This document shows, piece by piece, positions 30,414 to 39,573 of a stretch of 64,000 nucleotides of DNA. This DNA comes from QHXN01 sp963785125. GTDB taxonomy: Bacteria; Acidobacteriota; Blastocatellia; Pyrinomonadales; Pyrinomonadaceae. The translations under genes and the position numbers were made by a program. Positions within the stretch are counted from its first letter, which is position 1; each line of letters opens with the position of its first letter. The stretch lies in assembly GCA_963785125.1 (NCBI GenBank), contig CAWATU010000004.1:1-64000 (forward strand). The letters are read 5' to 3'. The notes beneath the pieces are model-generated. The model saw only the letters and a program-made list of their open reading frames with translations, had not been told where the DNA came from and made no database searches.

Positions 30414-31754
30414 ATGAGCGCACTACTCACAGAGCCGACCGAAGAACGCACGGCACCCGCGCCGCGCGACTTCAAGCCCGCGTCCGCGCTCCCACCCCGC
30501 GGCTGGCTTCCCCCAATCTTTCACAAGACGTGGGAGTCCCTGCGCATCGCGCTCGGCTCCTTGCGCGCGAATAAGCTACGGACGGCCTTGACGCTCGTCG
30601 GCGTCGTGGTCGGCGTGGCAGCCGTCATCGCCGTCGTCACCATCATCAAGGGGCTCGACCAGACGGTCGCGTCCACCTTCTCGTCGCAGGGCTCGACCGT
30701 CTTCACCATCTCGAAGCGCCCGCAGGTCATCACCTCGCGCGAGGACTTCATCAAGTTCAACCGCCGCAAGGACGTGACCGAGTCGGACGCCGAGGCCATC
30801 ACGCGCCTCTGCACCGTCTGCTGGCGCTTGGGGCTTGCCGGCAACGCGCAGGCGACCGTCAAGGCCGGCGACCAGTCCTCCGAAGGCGTGCGCGTCCGCG
30901 GCCTGACCCTCTCGATGTACCCCATCGAGGACACGGACATCATCGCCGGGCGCGCGTGGACGGACGTGGAGGAGGCGGCGGGCCGGGACGTGGCCGTCGT
31001 CGGCCCGGACATCATCGACAACCTCTTCGGCGGCGCCCCGCCCGAGCAGGTCATCGGCCGACTGCTGCGCGTCGAGGGCCGCTCGTACGAGATCATCGGC
31101 GTCACCGAACGCCTGGGGAAAATCTTCGGCTTCTCGCGCGACAACTTCGTGCAGATTCCCTACCCGACTTTCAAGAAGGCGTTCGGCGCGCACGTCTCGC
31201 TCATTGTCTTCGTGCAGGTGCCCGAGGACGCGCAGCTCGCGGCGGCCGAAGACCAGGTACGCAACATCATGCGCAACCGGCGCGGCAAGACCTTTCACGA
31301 CGAGGAGGACGGCTTCGCTTTGGAGACGCAGGCCGTCTTCATCGACCTCTACAAGACGGCGACGGCCAACATCTACATCGTCACCATCGGCGTGGCCGCC
31401 ATCTCGCTCGTCGTCGGCGGCATCGTCGTGATGAACATCATGCTCGTCTCGGTGACCGAGCGGACGCGCGAGATCGGCGTGCGCAAGGCCGTCGGCGCCT
31501 CGCGCCGCGACGTGCTCTTGCAGTTCCTCATCGAGTCGATGGTCATTACCTCTATCGGCGGGATGATGGGCGTGGCCGCGGGCTTCCTCCTCGCCTTCGG
31601 GCTCGCCGCGGCGATGGGCTTCCCTTTGCTCTTCAGCGTCGGCTCGGCCGTCTTAGGCGTCACCGTCTCCTCGGCCGTCGGCATCGCCAGCGGACTGTGG
31701 CCCGCGTGGAAGGCGGCAAGGTTAGACCCGATTGAGGCGCTGCGTGCGGAATGA
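30414..31754 (+). CDS. ABC transporter permease 1, MacB/FtsX family
   Basis: 446 residues. An N-terminal cytoplasmic extension of about 45 residues precedes the first helix (LTLVGVVVGVAAVIAVVTII). A periplasmic MacB-PCD domain of about 230 residues follows (QTVASTFSSQGSTVFTISKRP; RVEGRSYEIIGVTERLGKIFG), then three C-terminal helices with VVMNIMLVSVTERTREIGVRKA in the coupling region. It ends PAWKAARLDPIEALRAE, the family's C-terminal signature. First of four tandem paralogues. These work as dimers with the ATPase. Confidence 0.9.
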   Translation: MSALLTEPTEERTAPAPRDFKPASALPPRGWLPPIFHKTWESLRIALGSLRANKLRTALTLVGVVVGVAAVIAVVTIIKGLDQTVASTFSSQGSTVFTISKRPQVITSREDFIKFNRRKDVTESDAEAITRLCTVCWRLGLAGNAQATVKAGDQSSEGVRVRGLTLSMYPIEDTDIIAGRAWTDVEEAAGRDVAVVGPDIIDNLFGGAPPEQVIGRLLRVEGRSYEIIGVTERLGKIFGFSRDNFVQIPYPTFKKAFGAHVSLIVFVQVPEDAQLAAAEDQVRNIMRNRRGKTFHDEEDGFALETQAVFIDLYKTATANIYIVTIGVAAISLVVGGIVVMNIMLVSVTERTREIGVRKAVGASRRDVLLQFLIESMVITSIGGMMGVAAGFLLAFGLAAAMGFPLLFSVGSAVLGVTVSSAVGIASGLWPAWKAARLDPIEALRAE

Positions 31755-31758
31755 AAAC

Positions 31759-31815
31759 TACTGAGGACTGAGGACTGAGTTTAAACCGTCCTCACTCAGT
31801 CCTCAGTACTCAGTA
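31759..31815. repeat. Intergenic heptamer palindrome C
   Basis: 22-bp arms 31759-31780 and 31794-31815 (one mismatch) from ACTGAGG/ACTGAGT words with a 13-nt loop. It fills the whole gap between permeases 1 and 2; the next ATG is at 31821, leaving no visible Shine-Dalgarno. Confidence 0.9.
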
Positions 31816-31820
31816 CTTTT

Positions 31821-33065
31821 ATGAGTTTCGACGACATCAAAGAGTCGGCGTCGATGGCCGTGGCGACGGTGCGGGCGAACAAGCTGCGCTCGGCGCTGAC
31901 CATCCTCGGCGTCGGTATCGGGGTGGTGACGCTGACGTTCATGGTGTCGATCATTCAGGGTTTGAATAAGGCTTTCGCCGAGCAGATCGAATCTTTAGGC
32001 TCGAACACCATTTTCGTCTCGAAGTTCGACCCGAGTTTCGGGCGGCCGCCGAACAACGAGGAGCTGCACCGCAAGGACATCACCATCGAGGACGCCGAGG
32101 CCATCCGCGCGGAGTCTGCCGACACCATCGACTCGGTCGCACCCATCCGCCGCAAGATCGCCGCGTCCTTGCGCTACGCTGACAAGGAGACCGACACGCC
32201 CATCCTCTTCGGCGTCACGCCCGAGTACGAGTACACGCTCTCGCAGTACGTCGAGCGCGGCCGTTTCGTCACCGAGGGCGACCTTGCAGGCCGTGAGAAC
32301 GTCGCCATCCTCGCGCAGGACGTGGTGCGCGCGCTCTTTCCCAACGAAGACCCTTTGGGGAAGGAGATAAAAATTGAAGGGACGCCGTTCCGCGTCATCG
32401 GCGTGATGGAGACTCTGGGGAACTTCTTCGGCCAGTCGCGCGACAACTCGGTCTTTATCCCTTTGCCGACCTTCGACAAGTACTGGCGCGACATCGAGCC
32501 GCCGCTCGTCGTCTTCTTCATCATCCTCCGCCCGCACACGCGCGCGCACGTCCCCCCGGCGATGGATGAGATTACCGACGTGCTGCGCCGCCGCCGGCAG
32601 GTTCCGGCTGCCGCGCCGAACAACTTCGGCGTCTCCTCGCAGGACTCTCTGCTCGACTTCTATAACCAGTTGACGGGCGCGACGTGGCTCGTGCTGACGG
32701 CCATCTCGTTCGTCGCGCTGATGATCGGCGGCATCGGCGTCATGAACATCATGCTCGTCTCGGTGACGGAGCGGACGAAGGAGATCGGCATCCGCAAGGC
32801 CGTGGGCGCCACGCGCGCCAACATCCTCTGGCAGTTCCTCATCGAGGCCGTCGTCCTCACGGCCCTCGGCGGCGTCAGCGGGCTCGTCGTGGGCGAGGTA
32901 GCGAGCCTTTTGATGAACGCCTACTCGCCGCTCCCGGCCTTCGTCCCTGTCTGGGCCATCCTCGTCGGCGTCGGCATCTCGGCCGGCGTCGGCATCGTCT
33001 TCGGCCTCTGGCCCGCCTGGAAGGCCGCCCGCCTCGACCCCATCGAAGCCCTGCGCTACGAGTGA
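31821..33065 (+). CDS. ABC transporter permease 2, MacB/FtsX family
   Basis: 414 residues, MSFDDIKESASMAVATVRANKLRS then the first helix. It shares the periplasmic domain layout (VERGRFVTEGDLAGRENVAIL; GTPFRVIGVMETLGNFFGQ) and the motif GGIGVMNIMLVSVTERTKEIGIRKA with the neighbours, ending PAWKAARLDPIEALRYE. Its ATG follows palindrome C after only 5 nt and has no recognisable ribosome site. Divergence of the periplasmic domains from the other paralogues suggests a heteromeric complex or different cargo rather than a fresh duplication. Confidence 0.9.
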   Translation: MSFDDIKESASMAVATVRANKLRSALTILGVGIGVVTLTFMVSIIQGLNKAFAEQIESLGSNTIFVSKFDPSFGRPPNNEELHRKDITIEDAEAIRAESADTIDSVAPIRRKIAASLRYADKETDTPILFGVTPEYEYTLSQYVERGRFVTEGDLAGRENVAILAQDVVRALFPNEDPLGKEIKIEGTPFRVIGVMETLGNFFGQSRDNSVFIPLPTFDKYWRDIEPPLVVFFIILRPHTRAHVPPAMDEITDVLRRRRQVPAAAPNNFGVSSQDSLLDFYNQLTGATWLVLTAISFVALMIGGIGVMNIMLVSVTERTKEIGIRKAVGATRANILWQFLIEAVVLTALGGVSGLVVGEVASLLMNAYSPLPAFVPVWAILVGVGISAGVGIVFGLWPAWKAARLDPIEALRYE

Positions 33066-33068
33066 AAA

Positions 33069-33148
33069 AGCCGTAAACCGTAACCGTAACCGTTGACGGG
33101 TTGAGGCCGTCTTTCACTTGTCACGGCTTACGGTTTACGGTTTACGCT
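33069..33148. repeat. Intergenic short-word palindrome D
   Basis: Arms 33069-33094 and 33123-33148, built from CCGTAAA/CCGTAA words, match with a few mismatches or offsets. A second shell AGTGAAA/TTTCACT (33061-33067 / 33112-33118) is also present. Begins at the stop of permease 2. Confidence 0.85.
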
Positions 33149-33256
33149 GACAGGCGTAAACTTTTCTCCAAACGACAGGATTTTGGGCGCCGGTGACGAA
33201 CGCGGAGGTTGCTGTGTGCAACCAAAGCGATGGCCTGACCGTAATAGACGCGAACC

Positions 33257-34492
33257 ATGAAATTCATCGAGACATTGAAGCTGGCCGTCGCCGCCATCTG
33301 GGCGCACAAGCTGCGCTCAGCCCTGACGCTCCTCGGCATGATTATCGGCGTGGCGGCCGTCGTCGTCGTCGTCTCGCTCATCCAGGGCTTCAACGCCTAC
33401 ATCGACGAGAAGATCGCCAACATCGGCGCCAAGTCCTACACCATCGGCCGCTTCAGCATGGACGACTTCAAGGACACAGACTCCATCGCGGCCGCGCAGC
33501 GGCGCAACAAGGAGTTGACCCTCGAAGACTACGAGTTCCTGAAGACGCGCCTGACCCTCTCCGACAAGTTCGCCGCCGGCGCCCGCCCGCAGCGCGCGCA
33601 GATCAAGCGCGGCAACGAAATCCTTCAGGAGGTGGCGGTGGACGGCAAGGAGCCGCTGCTGGGCGAGATCGAGAAGGTGGACGTAGCCGACGGCCGCTAC
33701 TTCACCGACATCGAGAACCGGGAGGCCGCGCGCGTCGCCTTCATCGGCTCGGACGTGGCCGAGAAACTCTTCCCCGGGGCCGACCCCGTCGGCGGCGAAA
33801 TCTTTATCAACGCCCTGCCCTACCGCGTCGTCGGCGTCCGCACGGCGAAGGGCACGGTCTTCGGGATGCCGCAGGACACCTTCGTCACGCTGCCGCTGAT
33901 GACCTACCGGCGCAACTTCGGCGCGCTCATCAACTGGCGCTCGCTCTACATGCAGGGCACGGCGAAGGACGATAAGCAGTTTCAGGACGCGGTGGACGAG
34001 GCGCGCGGGTGGATGCGCATCCGGCGCGGGTTGGAGAAGGGCGAGAAGGACAACTTCGGCATCTTTACGCCCGACTCAATCACGGGGCTGCGCGACCGGC
34101 TCTTCGGCACCATCTTCATCGTCGCCATCGCCGTCCCGGCCATCGCGCTCGTCGTCGGCGGCATAGTCGTGATGAACATCATGCTCGTCTCGGTGACCGA
34201 GCGGACGAAGGAGATCGGCATCCGCAAGGCTTTGGGCGCGCGCCGCGCCGACATCCTGAAGCAGTTCCTCGTCGAGGCCGTCACGCTCTCGGCCATCGGC
34301 GGCGCGACCGGCGTCACCATCGCCTGGATGCTCGGCCGCATCGTCTCGGCCATACTTATCCCGACGTACCTTTCGGCGTGGGCGGTCTTCATCGCCGTCG
34401 CCGTCTCCGGCGCGGTCGGGGTCGCCGCCGGCATCTTCCCGGCGTGGAAGGCCGCGCGCCTCGACCCCATTGAGGCGCTGAGGGCCGACTAA
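33257..34492 (+). CDS. ABC transporter permease 3, MacB/FtsX family
   Basis: 411 residues, MKFIETLKLAVAAIWAHKLRSALTLLGM. First helix, periplasmic domain with EVAVDGKEPLLGEIEKVDVADGR-type strands, and the coupling segment VVMNIMLVSVTERTKEIGIRKAL. Ends PAWKAARLDPIEALRAD. The stop TAA (34490-34492) is directly followed by the ATG of permease 4 at 34493 with no gap, so the last two are translationally linked. Confidence 0.9.
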   Translation: MKFIETLKLAVAAIWAHKLRSALTLLGMIIGVAAVVVVVSLIQGFNAYIDEKIANIGAKSYTIGRFSMDDFKDTDSIAAAQRRNKELTLEDYEFLKTRLTLSDKFAAGARPQRAQIKRGNEILQEVAVDGKEPLLGEIEKVDVADGRYFTDIENREAARVAFIGSDVAEKLFPGADPVGGEIFINALPYRVVGVRTAKGTVFGMPQDTFVTLPLMTYRRNFGALINWRSLYMQGTAKDDKQFQDAVDEARGWMRIRRGLEKGEKDNFGIFTPDSITGLRDRLFGTIFIVAIAVPAIALVVGGIVVMNIMLVSVTERTKEIGIRKALGARRADILKQFLVEAVTLSAIGGATGVTIAWMLGRIVSAILIPTYLSAWAVFIAVAVSGAVGVAAGIFPAWKAARLDPIEALRAD

Positions 34493-35749
34493 ATGAGCAT
34501 CTTACGAAGTGACATCTTAGAAAACCTCTGGATGGCCTTGCAGACCCTGCGGGCCAACAAGCTGCGCTCTTTCCTGACGGTCATCGGCGTGATGATCGGC
34601 GTCATCACCGTCATGCTCATCGCGTCCATCATCAGCGGCATCGACGAGCAGGTGAAGAAGGAGATCGAGTCGTTCGGCACGCGCTCCATCTTCATCGCAA
34701 AGTTCGACCCGGGCATCCGCGTCGGGCGCCTCTCGCGCGAGGAGCGGATGCGCAAGGACCTGACCTACGACGACGCCCTCGCCGTCTCGCAGCTCCCCTC
34801 GGTCGAGCTGGGCGTTCCCTTCCTCGACATCACCAACAACTTCTTCGGCCGCAAGATCAAGGTCTCGACCGAGGGCAAGACTTCGGAGGCGGTGCGACTC
34901 GAAGGGACTCTGCCCGATTACATCCGCGCCGGGACGGACGTGGTCTCGGAGGGGCGCTTCTTCTCGCAGTACGAGAACGACACGAACCAGCGCGTCTGCG
35001 TCGTCCGCAGCCGCGTCGCCGAGGACTTCTTCCCCAACATGTCGGCCGTCGGCCAAAGCATCGACATCGGCGGGCAGGACTTCAAGGTCATCGGCATCAT
35101 TCAGCAGCGCGAGCAACTCTTCGGCGGCTCGGGCAGCGACGACATCAACAACGGCATCTACGTCCCCTTCAACGTAGCGAAGAAGCTGAAGCCGAACGCC
35201 GACGACATCTACATCTTCGCCGTCGCCAAGGTTGGCGAAATCGACAAGGCGAAAGACCAGATCACTGACCTTTTGCGCGTGCGGCGGCAGGTGCCCTTCG
35301 GTAAGCCGAACAACTTCGGGATGGCGACGGCCGACTCCATCATCGACCAGTTCCGCGCCATCACGGGCGGCGTCGCCATCGCGATGGTCGCCATCTCGTC
35401 GGTGGGCCTGATGGTGGGCGGCATCGGCGTGATGAACATCATGCTGGTCTCGGTGACGGAGCGGACGCGCGAGATCGGCATCCGCAAGGCGCTCGGCGCG
35501 CGCCGCGCCGACATCCTCTGGCAGTTCCTCATCGAGGCGGCGACGCTGACCGGCTTCGGCGGTCTCATCGGCCTGACCATCGGCTGGCTGCTGACGCTGC
35601 TGGTGAGGCTGCTGCTGCCCTCCTACGTCCCGCTCTGGGCGCCCATCATGGGCTTCGTCGCCTCGGTCGGCATCGGCCTCGTCTTCGGCCTCTGGCCCGC
35701 GTGGAAGGCCGCCCGCCTCGACCCCATCGAGGCGCTGCGCTACGAATAA
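34493..35749 (+). CDS. ABC transporter permease 4, MacB/FtsX family
   Basis: 418 residues, MSILRSDILENLWMALQTLRANKLRSFLTVIGV. Periplasmic MacB-PCD domain with VSTEGKTSEAVRLEGTLPD and NNGIYVPFNVAKKL, then GGIGVMNIMLVSVTERTREIGIRKALG and the end PAWKAARLDPIEALRYE. Last gene of the adaptor-ATPase-permease operon; the large hairpin E directly behind its stop probably terminates the transcript. Confidence 0.9.
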   Translation: MSILRSDILENLWMALQTLRANKLRSFLTVIGVMIGVITVMLIASIISGIDEQVKKEIESFGTRSIFIAKFDPGIRVGRLSREERMRKDLTYDDALAVSQLPSVELGVPFLDITNNFFGRKIKVSTEGKTSEAVRLEGTLPDYIRAGTDVVSEGRFFSQYENDTNQRVCVVRSRVAEDFFPNMSAVGQSIDIGGQDFKVIGIIQQREQLFGGSGSDDINNGIYVPFNVAKKLKPNADDIYIFAVAKVGEIDKAKDQITDLLRVRRQVPFGKPNNFGMATADSIIDQFRAITGGVAIAMVAISSVGLMVGGIGVMNIMLVSVTERTREIGIRKALGARRADILWQFLIEAATLTGFGGLIGLTIGWLLTLLVRLLLPSYVPLWAPIMGFVASVGIGLVFGLWPAWKAARLDPIEALRYE

Positions 35750-35751
35750 GT

Positions 35752-35846
35752 CGTAGTAGATGGTGGATAGTAAAGAGTGAATGGTGGCGAGAAGGATTGC
35801 TTCCCTCTCGCCACCATTCACTCTTTACTATCCACCATCTACTACG
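35752..35846. repeat. Intergenic heptamer palindrome E: 44-bp stem, 7-nt loop
   Basis: Arms 35752-35795 and 35803-35846 are reverse complements with a single mismatch in 44 bp. The arm is a series of 7-mers (AGTAGAT, GGTGGAT, AGTAAAG, AGTGAAT, GGTGGCG). It lies between convergent genes; the stop codon of the minus-strand YIP1 gene (35842-35844) is inside the right arm and the plus-strand stop is 2 bp before the left arm. Confidence 0.95.
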
Positions 35847-36789
35847 AAATGAAGCTGCCGAACAGCGCGCTGGAGGCGATGCGGAGGAGGAGGACGATGC
35901 CGAAGAAGATGAGAGCTATCGTCCAGGCGGAGCCTTTGCTCAAGCGGTCGCTCGTGTGGCGCAGGCCGGTGGCCGTCAGCCAGAGCTGGTAGAAGGCGAG
36001 CACGCCGAAGCTGGCCAGGACGGAGAAGAGGACGGGACTGTCGGCCGGCCTGACCAGCGCGCCGAGGTTGTCCGTCACCAGCGTCTCCTGCCCGAGCAGC
36101 GGGTGGATGTCGTCCGGGTCTTTGATGTAGAGCAGGACGAGGCTCAGGACTCTCCCGATGATGATCGGGGGCAGCGCCGCCCAGACCACCGCCGACAGCG
36201 CCTGCCAGAAGCCCAGCCGCCCGCCGAAGAGCAGCACGAACAGCATGTAGAGCCCGGCGATGAGACACATCACGACGAACATCCCGACAAAGGTGGAGAC
36301 GGCGTTGCCGGCGATCTTCGCCGGCGACTTGGCGTCGGCAATCTGCTGCGCCTTCATCGGCGCGAGTTGCTCGGCCGGTATCCAGCCCTTCTCGGCGACC
36401 TTGTCGAGCGTGAAGCTGACGATGCGCTCCGGCGTCAGGCGCTGCGTGAAGGCGGTCACGTAGACGAAGCTCAGCAGCGCGGCGATGAGGAGCGCGCCGA
36501 ACCAGCTCGGGTGCGCGCGCAGGTTGCGGAAGACGGCCGACGGCTCGAAGAAGATGTTCCCGAGCTTCTGGAAGAAGGGCATCGGCGCGGGCGCGTCCTC
36601 GACCGCCCGCGCGCGCGGGATGAAGCTCAGCCCGAAGAGCGCGAGGCCGAGGAAGCACAGCGCCGCCCCCGTGCCGTAGCCCACCCCGACCTTCAGGACG
36701 GCGGCGACGACCAGCAGCAACCCGACGCCGAAGACGACGGCGGGGACAACGAACCGTTTTGTGTTACTTGTCACGGGGAGAGCCCTCAC
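35842..36789 (-). CDS. YIP1 family integral membrane protein
   Basis: 315 residues. Two N-terminal helices (FVVPAVVFGVGLLLVVAAVL; ALCFLGLALFGLSFI) precede the Yip1 domain, which begins FFQKLGNIFFEPSAVFRNLRAHPSWFGALLIAAL, the usual opening of bacterial YIP1 proteins. Four or five more helices follow, ending IALIFFGIVLLLRIASSALF. Bacterial YIP1 proteins often neighbour ABC export and signalling genes; function unknown. Convergent with the permease operon, with its stop inside palindrome E. The start might be an internal GTG (VTSNTKRF). Confidence 0.85.
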   Translation of the reverse strand: MRALPVTSNTKRFVVPAVVFGVGLLLVVAAVLKVGVGYGTGAALCFLGLALFGLSFIPRARAVEDAPAPMPFFQKLGNIFFEPSAVFRNLRAHPSWFGALLIAALLSFVYVTAFTQRLTPERIVSFTLDKVAEKGWIPAEQLAPMKAQQIADAKSPAKIAGNAVSTFVGMFVVMCLIAGLYMLFVLLFGGRLGFWQALSAVVWAALPPIIIGRVLSLVLLYIKDPDDIHPLLGQETLVTDNLGALVRPADSPVLFSVLASFGVLAFYQLWLTATGLRHTSDRLSKGSAWTIALIFFGIVLLLRIASSALFGSFIS

Positions 36790-37029
36790 TTCAACACGGG
36801 ATAGGAGACCACGCGGCGCATTCTAACCCCTCACGCGCGCCACCGTAAGTGATTTCTGTTACGCGCCCGCCTCCCCCAAGGTTTCAACCCCCAACTGTTC
36901 ACGCGCCCCACACTTTCTGCCATAATTCCCCCGACTGATCCGGAACGCTCCGAGCCGCTTGAACGGGCTGCCGCCAAAGCCCACATAGAAGAATGAAACC
37001 CGGAAGTCGAAGAAGAAAGGCGGACAGCA

Positions 37030-37266
37030 ATGACCAGAGAAGAGATGGAACGGACAATGGCATTCATCCTCGAACAGCAGGCACAGCTGACGGCCACAGT
37101 AGGCCGGCTCTCTGAGAAAATTGACCGCAATGCCGACAGCGCCGCGGCGCTCCTCGCCATCGCCGAGATTCACGACCGCGAAATTAAAGAAACAGACGAG
37201 CGCCTCAACGCCCTCATCGACACCGTCGAGCGGCACATCAGCGAAGGCCGGAACGGGAAAGCATAA
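37030..37266 (+). CDS. Small coiled-coil protein
   Basis: 78 residues, MTREEMERTMAFILEQQAQL then a heptad-rich helix with IDRNADSAAALLAIAEIHDREIKETDERLNALIDTVERHI. Almost wholly helical and charged; no membrane segment or signal. Expressed alone, in a gap of otherwise noncoding DNA. Small helical proteins of this look occur widely in Cyanobacteria and Acidobacteria from memory, without assigned function; phage-tail-fibre-like or DUF-type trimerising helices are possible. Confidence 0.75.
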   Translation: MTREEMERTMAFILEQQAQLTATVGRLSEKIDRNADSAAALLAIAEIHDREIKETDERLNALIDTVERHISEGRNGKA

Positions 37267-37387
37267 GCGTAAGCAAGTTTAAAGAGTTGGCGAGGAGGGC
37301 GGAGTGCAAACTCTGCTCTTTTTGTTCTGTGGTGAATTCCTGCCCGCCGCGTTCGGTGGTCATCGGCCGAATGCATTCCGTGTGGGT

Positions 37388-38446
37388 CTACTGGCTTTTG
37401 GTCTCGGCCTCGAACCAGCCGGGGACGCGGATGCAGGCGACGGTGTGGTGGGGGGAGACTTCGCGGAGGTCTGGGTCGATGCGGGCGCAGTCGGGGATGG
37501 CTTCGGGGCAGCGGGTGTGGAAGCGGCAGCCGGAGGGCGGGTTGATGGGCGTGGGCACGTCGCCCTTCAACACAATCCGGTCGCGCTTGCGCGTGGGGTC
37601 GGGGACGGGGATGGCTGAGAGCAGTGCGCGCGTATATGGGTGGAGCGGGTTGGCGTACAGCTCTTCGGCCGAGGCCACCTCGACGATGCGGCCGAGGTAC
37701 ATGACGGCCACGCGGTCGGAGATGTGCTCGACCACGGCGAGTCCGTGCGAGATGAAGAGGTAGGTGAGATTGAACTCGCCTTGCAGGTCTTCCAGGAGGT
37801 TGACGACCTGCGCCTGCACGCTCACGTCGAGCGCCGAGACCGGCTCGTCGGCCACGACGAGTTTCGGGTTCAAGGCGAGCGCCCGCGCGATGCCGATGCG
37901 CTGGCGCTGCCCGCCGGAGAACTCGTGCGGGTAGCGGTTCATGTAGTCGGGGTCTAAGCCGACTTTGCGCAGCAGCTCAGCCACGCGCTCACGTCTTTCA
38001 CTCTTGTCGCCGATGCCGTGGATGACCAGCGGCTCCGAGACGATGTCGCGCACGCGCATGCGCGGGTTGAGCGACGCGTAAGGGTCTTGAAAGATGATCT
38101 GCATCTCGCGGCGCAGGCGTCGCAGCTCTTGGCCCGACGTGGCGAGCACGTTACGCCCACCGAACTCGACCTCGCCGCGCGTCGGCTCGATGAGCCGCAG
38201 CAGGCAGCGCCCCACGGTAGACTTGCCGCAGCCCGACTCGCCCACCAGCCCCAACGTCTCGCCGCGATAGATGTCGAACGTCACGCCGTCCACCGCGCGC
38301 ACCACGTCGTCGCTCCCCTCGATGGAGAAGTGTTTGAAGAGGCCGCGCACGCGTACAAGCTCTTCGTGCGCGCCGTCTTCCGCGTGCGCGGCCGCGGCCT
38401 CCGCTTGCGGGACGGTCTCGCCGCGCTCGTTAGTCCTCGCTTCCAC
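37388..38446 (-). CDS. Oligopeptide/dipeptide ABC transporter ATP-binding protein, OppF/DppF type
   Basis: 352 residues. Walker A GESGCGKST, Q-loop IIFQDPYASLNPRMRV, signature FSGGQRQRIGIARA, Walker B VVADEPVSALD. The C-terminal oligo_HPY region with four Cys-spaced residues (GCRFHTRCP...C..C) is the 4Fe-4S-type/Cys-rich tail seen in OppD/F. It overlaps the preceding OppD-like gene by 17 nt, so the two ATPases are made together and should form the heterodimer. Permeases and binding protein are not encoded nearby. Confidence 0.92.
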   Translation of the reverse strand: MEARTNERGETVPQAEAAAAHAEDGAHEELVRVRGLFKHFSIEGSDDVVRAVDGVTFDIYRGETLGLVGESGCGKSTVGRCLLRLIEPTRGEVEFGGRNVLATSGQELRRLRREMQIIFQDPYASLNPRMRVRDIVSEPLVIHGIGDKSERRERVAELLRKVGLDPDYMNRYPHEFSGGQRQRIGIARALALNPKLVVADEPVSALDVSVQAQVVNLLEDLQGEFNLTYLFISHGLAVVEHISDRVAVMYLGRIVEVASAEELYANPLHPYTRALLSAIPVPDPTRKRDRIVLKGDVPTPINPPSGCRFHTRCPEAIPDCARIDPDLREVSPHHTVACIRVPGWFEAETKSQ

Positions 38447-39476
38447 GCGCGCCCCCTTCTGCCATGCGTTTGATCTGTGTGTCGGCCACGACCGCCGCCG
38501 TCAGGTCGTAGAGCACGCAGCGCACAGAGACGCCGCCCTCCAACTGATAGAGAGGCAGGTCGCCCTCCGTGCAGCGCGGCATACGGTGTGGGCAGCGCGG
38601 CGCGAAGTGACAGCCCTCGGGCAGGTTCGTCGGCTTCGGCACCGTGCCCTCGATGGTCGAGAGGCGGCCCGCCCTTTTGACGCCCGCCTCGGTCAGCTTC
38701 GGCACCGAGCGCAGCAGGCCCTCGGTGTAAGGGTGCTTAGGGCGCGCGAATAGCTCTTCGACCGGTGACTGCTCGACGATGCGGCCCGTGTACATGACGG
38801 CGACGCGGTCTGCGACTTCGGCGACGACGCCGAGGTCGTGCGTAATGAGGAGCACGGCGAGATTGCGCGTCCGTCTTAGCCCGTCGATCAGCTCAAGAAT
38901 CTGCGCCTGAATGGTCACGTCGAGCGCGGTCGTCGGCTCGTCGGCGATGAGCAGGCGCGGGTCGCACGCGAGCGCCATCGCGATCATCACGCGCTGGCGC
39001 ATCCCGCCCGAGAGTTGATGTGGGTAGTCGTCTGCGCGTCGGCCGGGGTCGGGTATCGACACCTCGCGCATCGCCTCGACCGCCGCCTCGCGCGCCTGCT
39101 TACGGTTCAGCTTACGATGGAGCCTGAGCGCCTCGGCGATCTGCTCGCCGACCGTGTAGACGGGGTTGAGCGAGGTCATCGGGTCCTGAAAGATCATCGC
39201 GATGTCGTCGCCGCGAATCTCGCGCAGACGCTCCTCCGACGCTGCCAGAAGGTTCTCGCCCGCGAAGAGAATCTCCCCGCCCACGATTCTCCCCGGCGCC
39301 GAGACGAGCCTCATCACGGAGAGCGCCGTGATCGACTTGCCGCACCCAGACTCGCCGACGAGGCCCAGCAGTTCGCCCTCCTCCACATGAAAGCTCACGC
39401 CGTCCACCGCGCGCACGAGTCCGGCGCGCGTCGGGAACTGCGTCCGCAAATCTTTGACTTCGAGCAGGTGCGTCAC
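38430..39476 (-). CDS. Oligopeptide/dipeptide ABC transporter ATP-binding protein, OppD/DppD type
   Basis: 348 residues. MTHLLEVKDLRTQFPTRAGLV; Walker A GESGCGKSI (last Thr/Ser replaced by Ser-Ile), Q-loop MIFQDPMTSLNPVYTV, signature LSGGMRQRVMIAMALACDP, Walker B LLIADEPTTALD, and the HPY-type tail with CHFAPRCPHRMPRC. Normal length. First of a two-gene minus-strand unit with the OppF-like gene. Imports peptides or related solutes together with permeases encoded elsewhere. Confidence 0.92.
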   Translation of the reverse strand: MTHLLEVKDLRTQFPTRAGLVRAVDGVSFHVEEGELLGLVGESGCGKSITALSVMRLVSAPGRIVGGEILFAGENLLAASEERLREIRGDDIAMIFQDPMTSLNPVYTVGEQIAEALRLHRKLNRKQAREAAVEAMREVSIPDPGRRADDYPHQLSGGMRQRVMIAMALACDPRLLIADEPTTALDVTIQAQILELIDGLRRTRNLAVLLITHDLGVVAEVADRVAVMYTGRIVEQSPVEELFARPKHPYTEGLLRSVPKLTEAGVKRAGRLSTIEGTVPKPTNLPEGCHFAPRCPHRMPRCTEGDLPLYQLEGGVSVRCVLYDLTAAVVADTQIKRMAEGGARGSED

Positions 39477-39573
39477 TGACGTTAAGAGTAAACGACGAAC
39501 GCCGCCGCTGCCAAGACAGGCACGCTCGCGTGGGACGGTTAAGGCCCGCTCCGCGTCGGCGCGCGTCGAAGGC

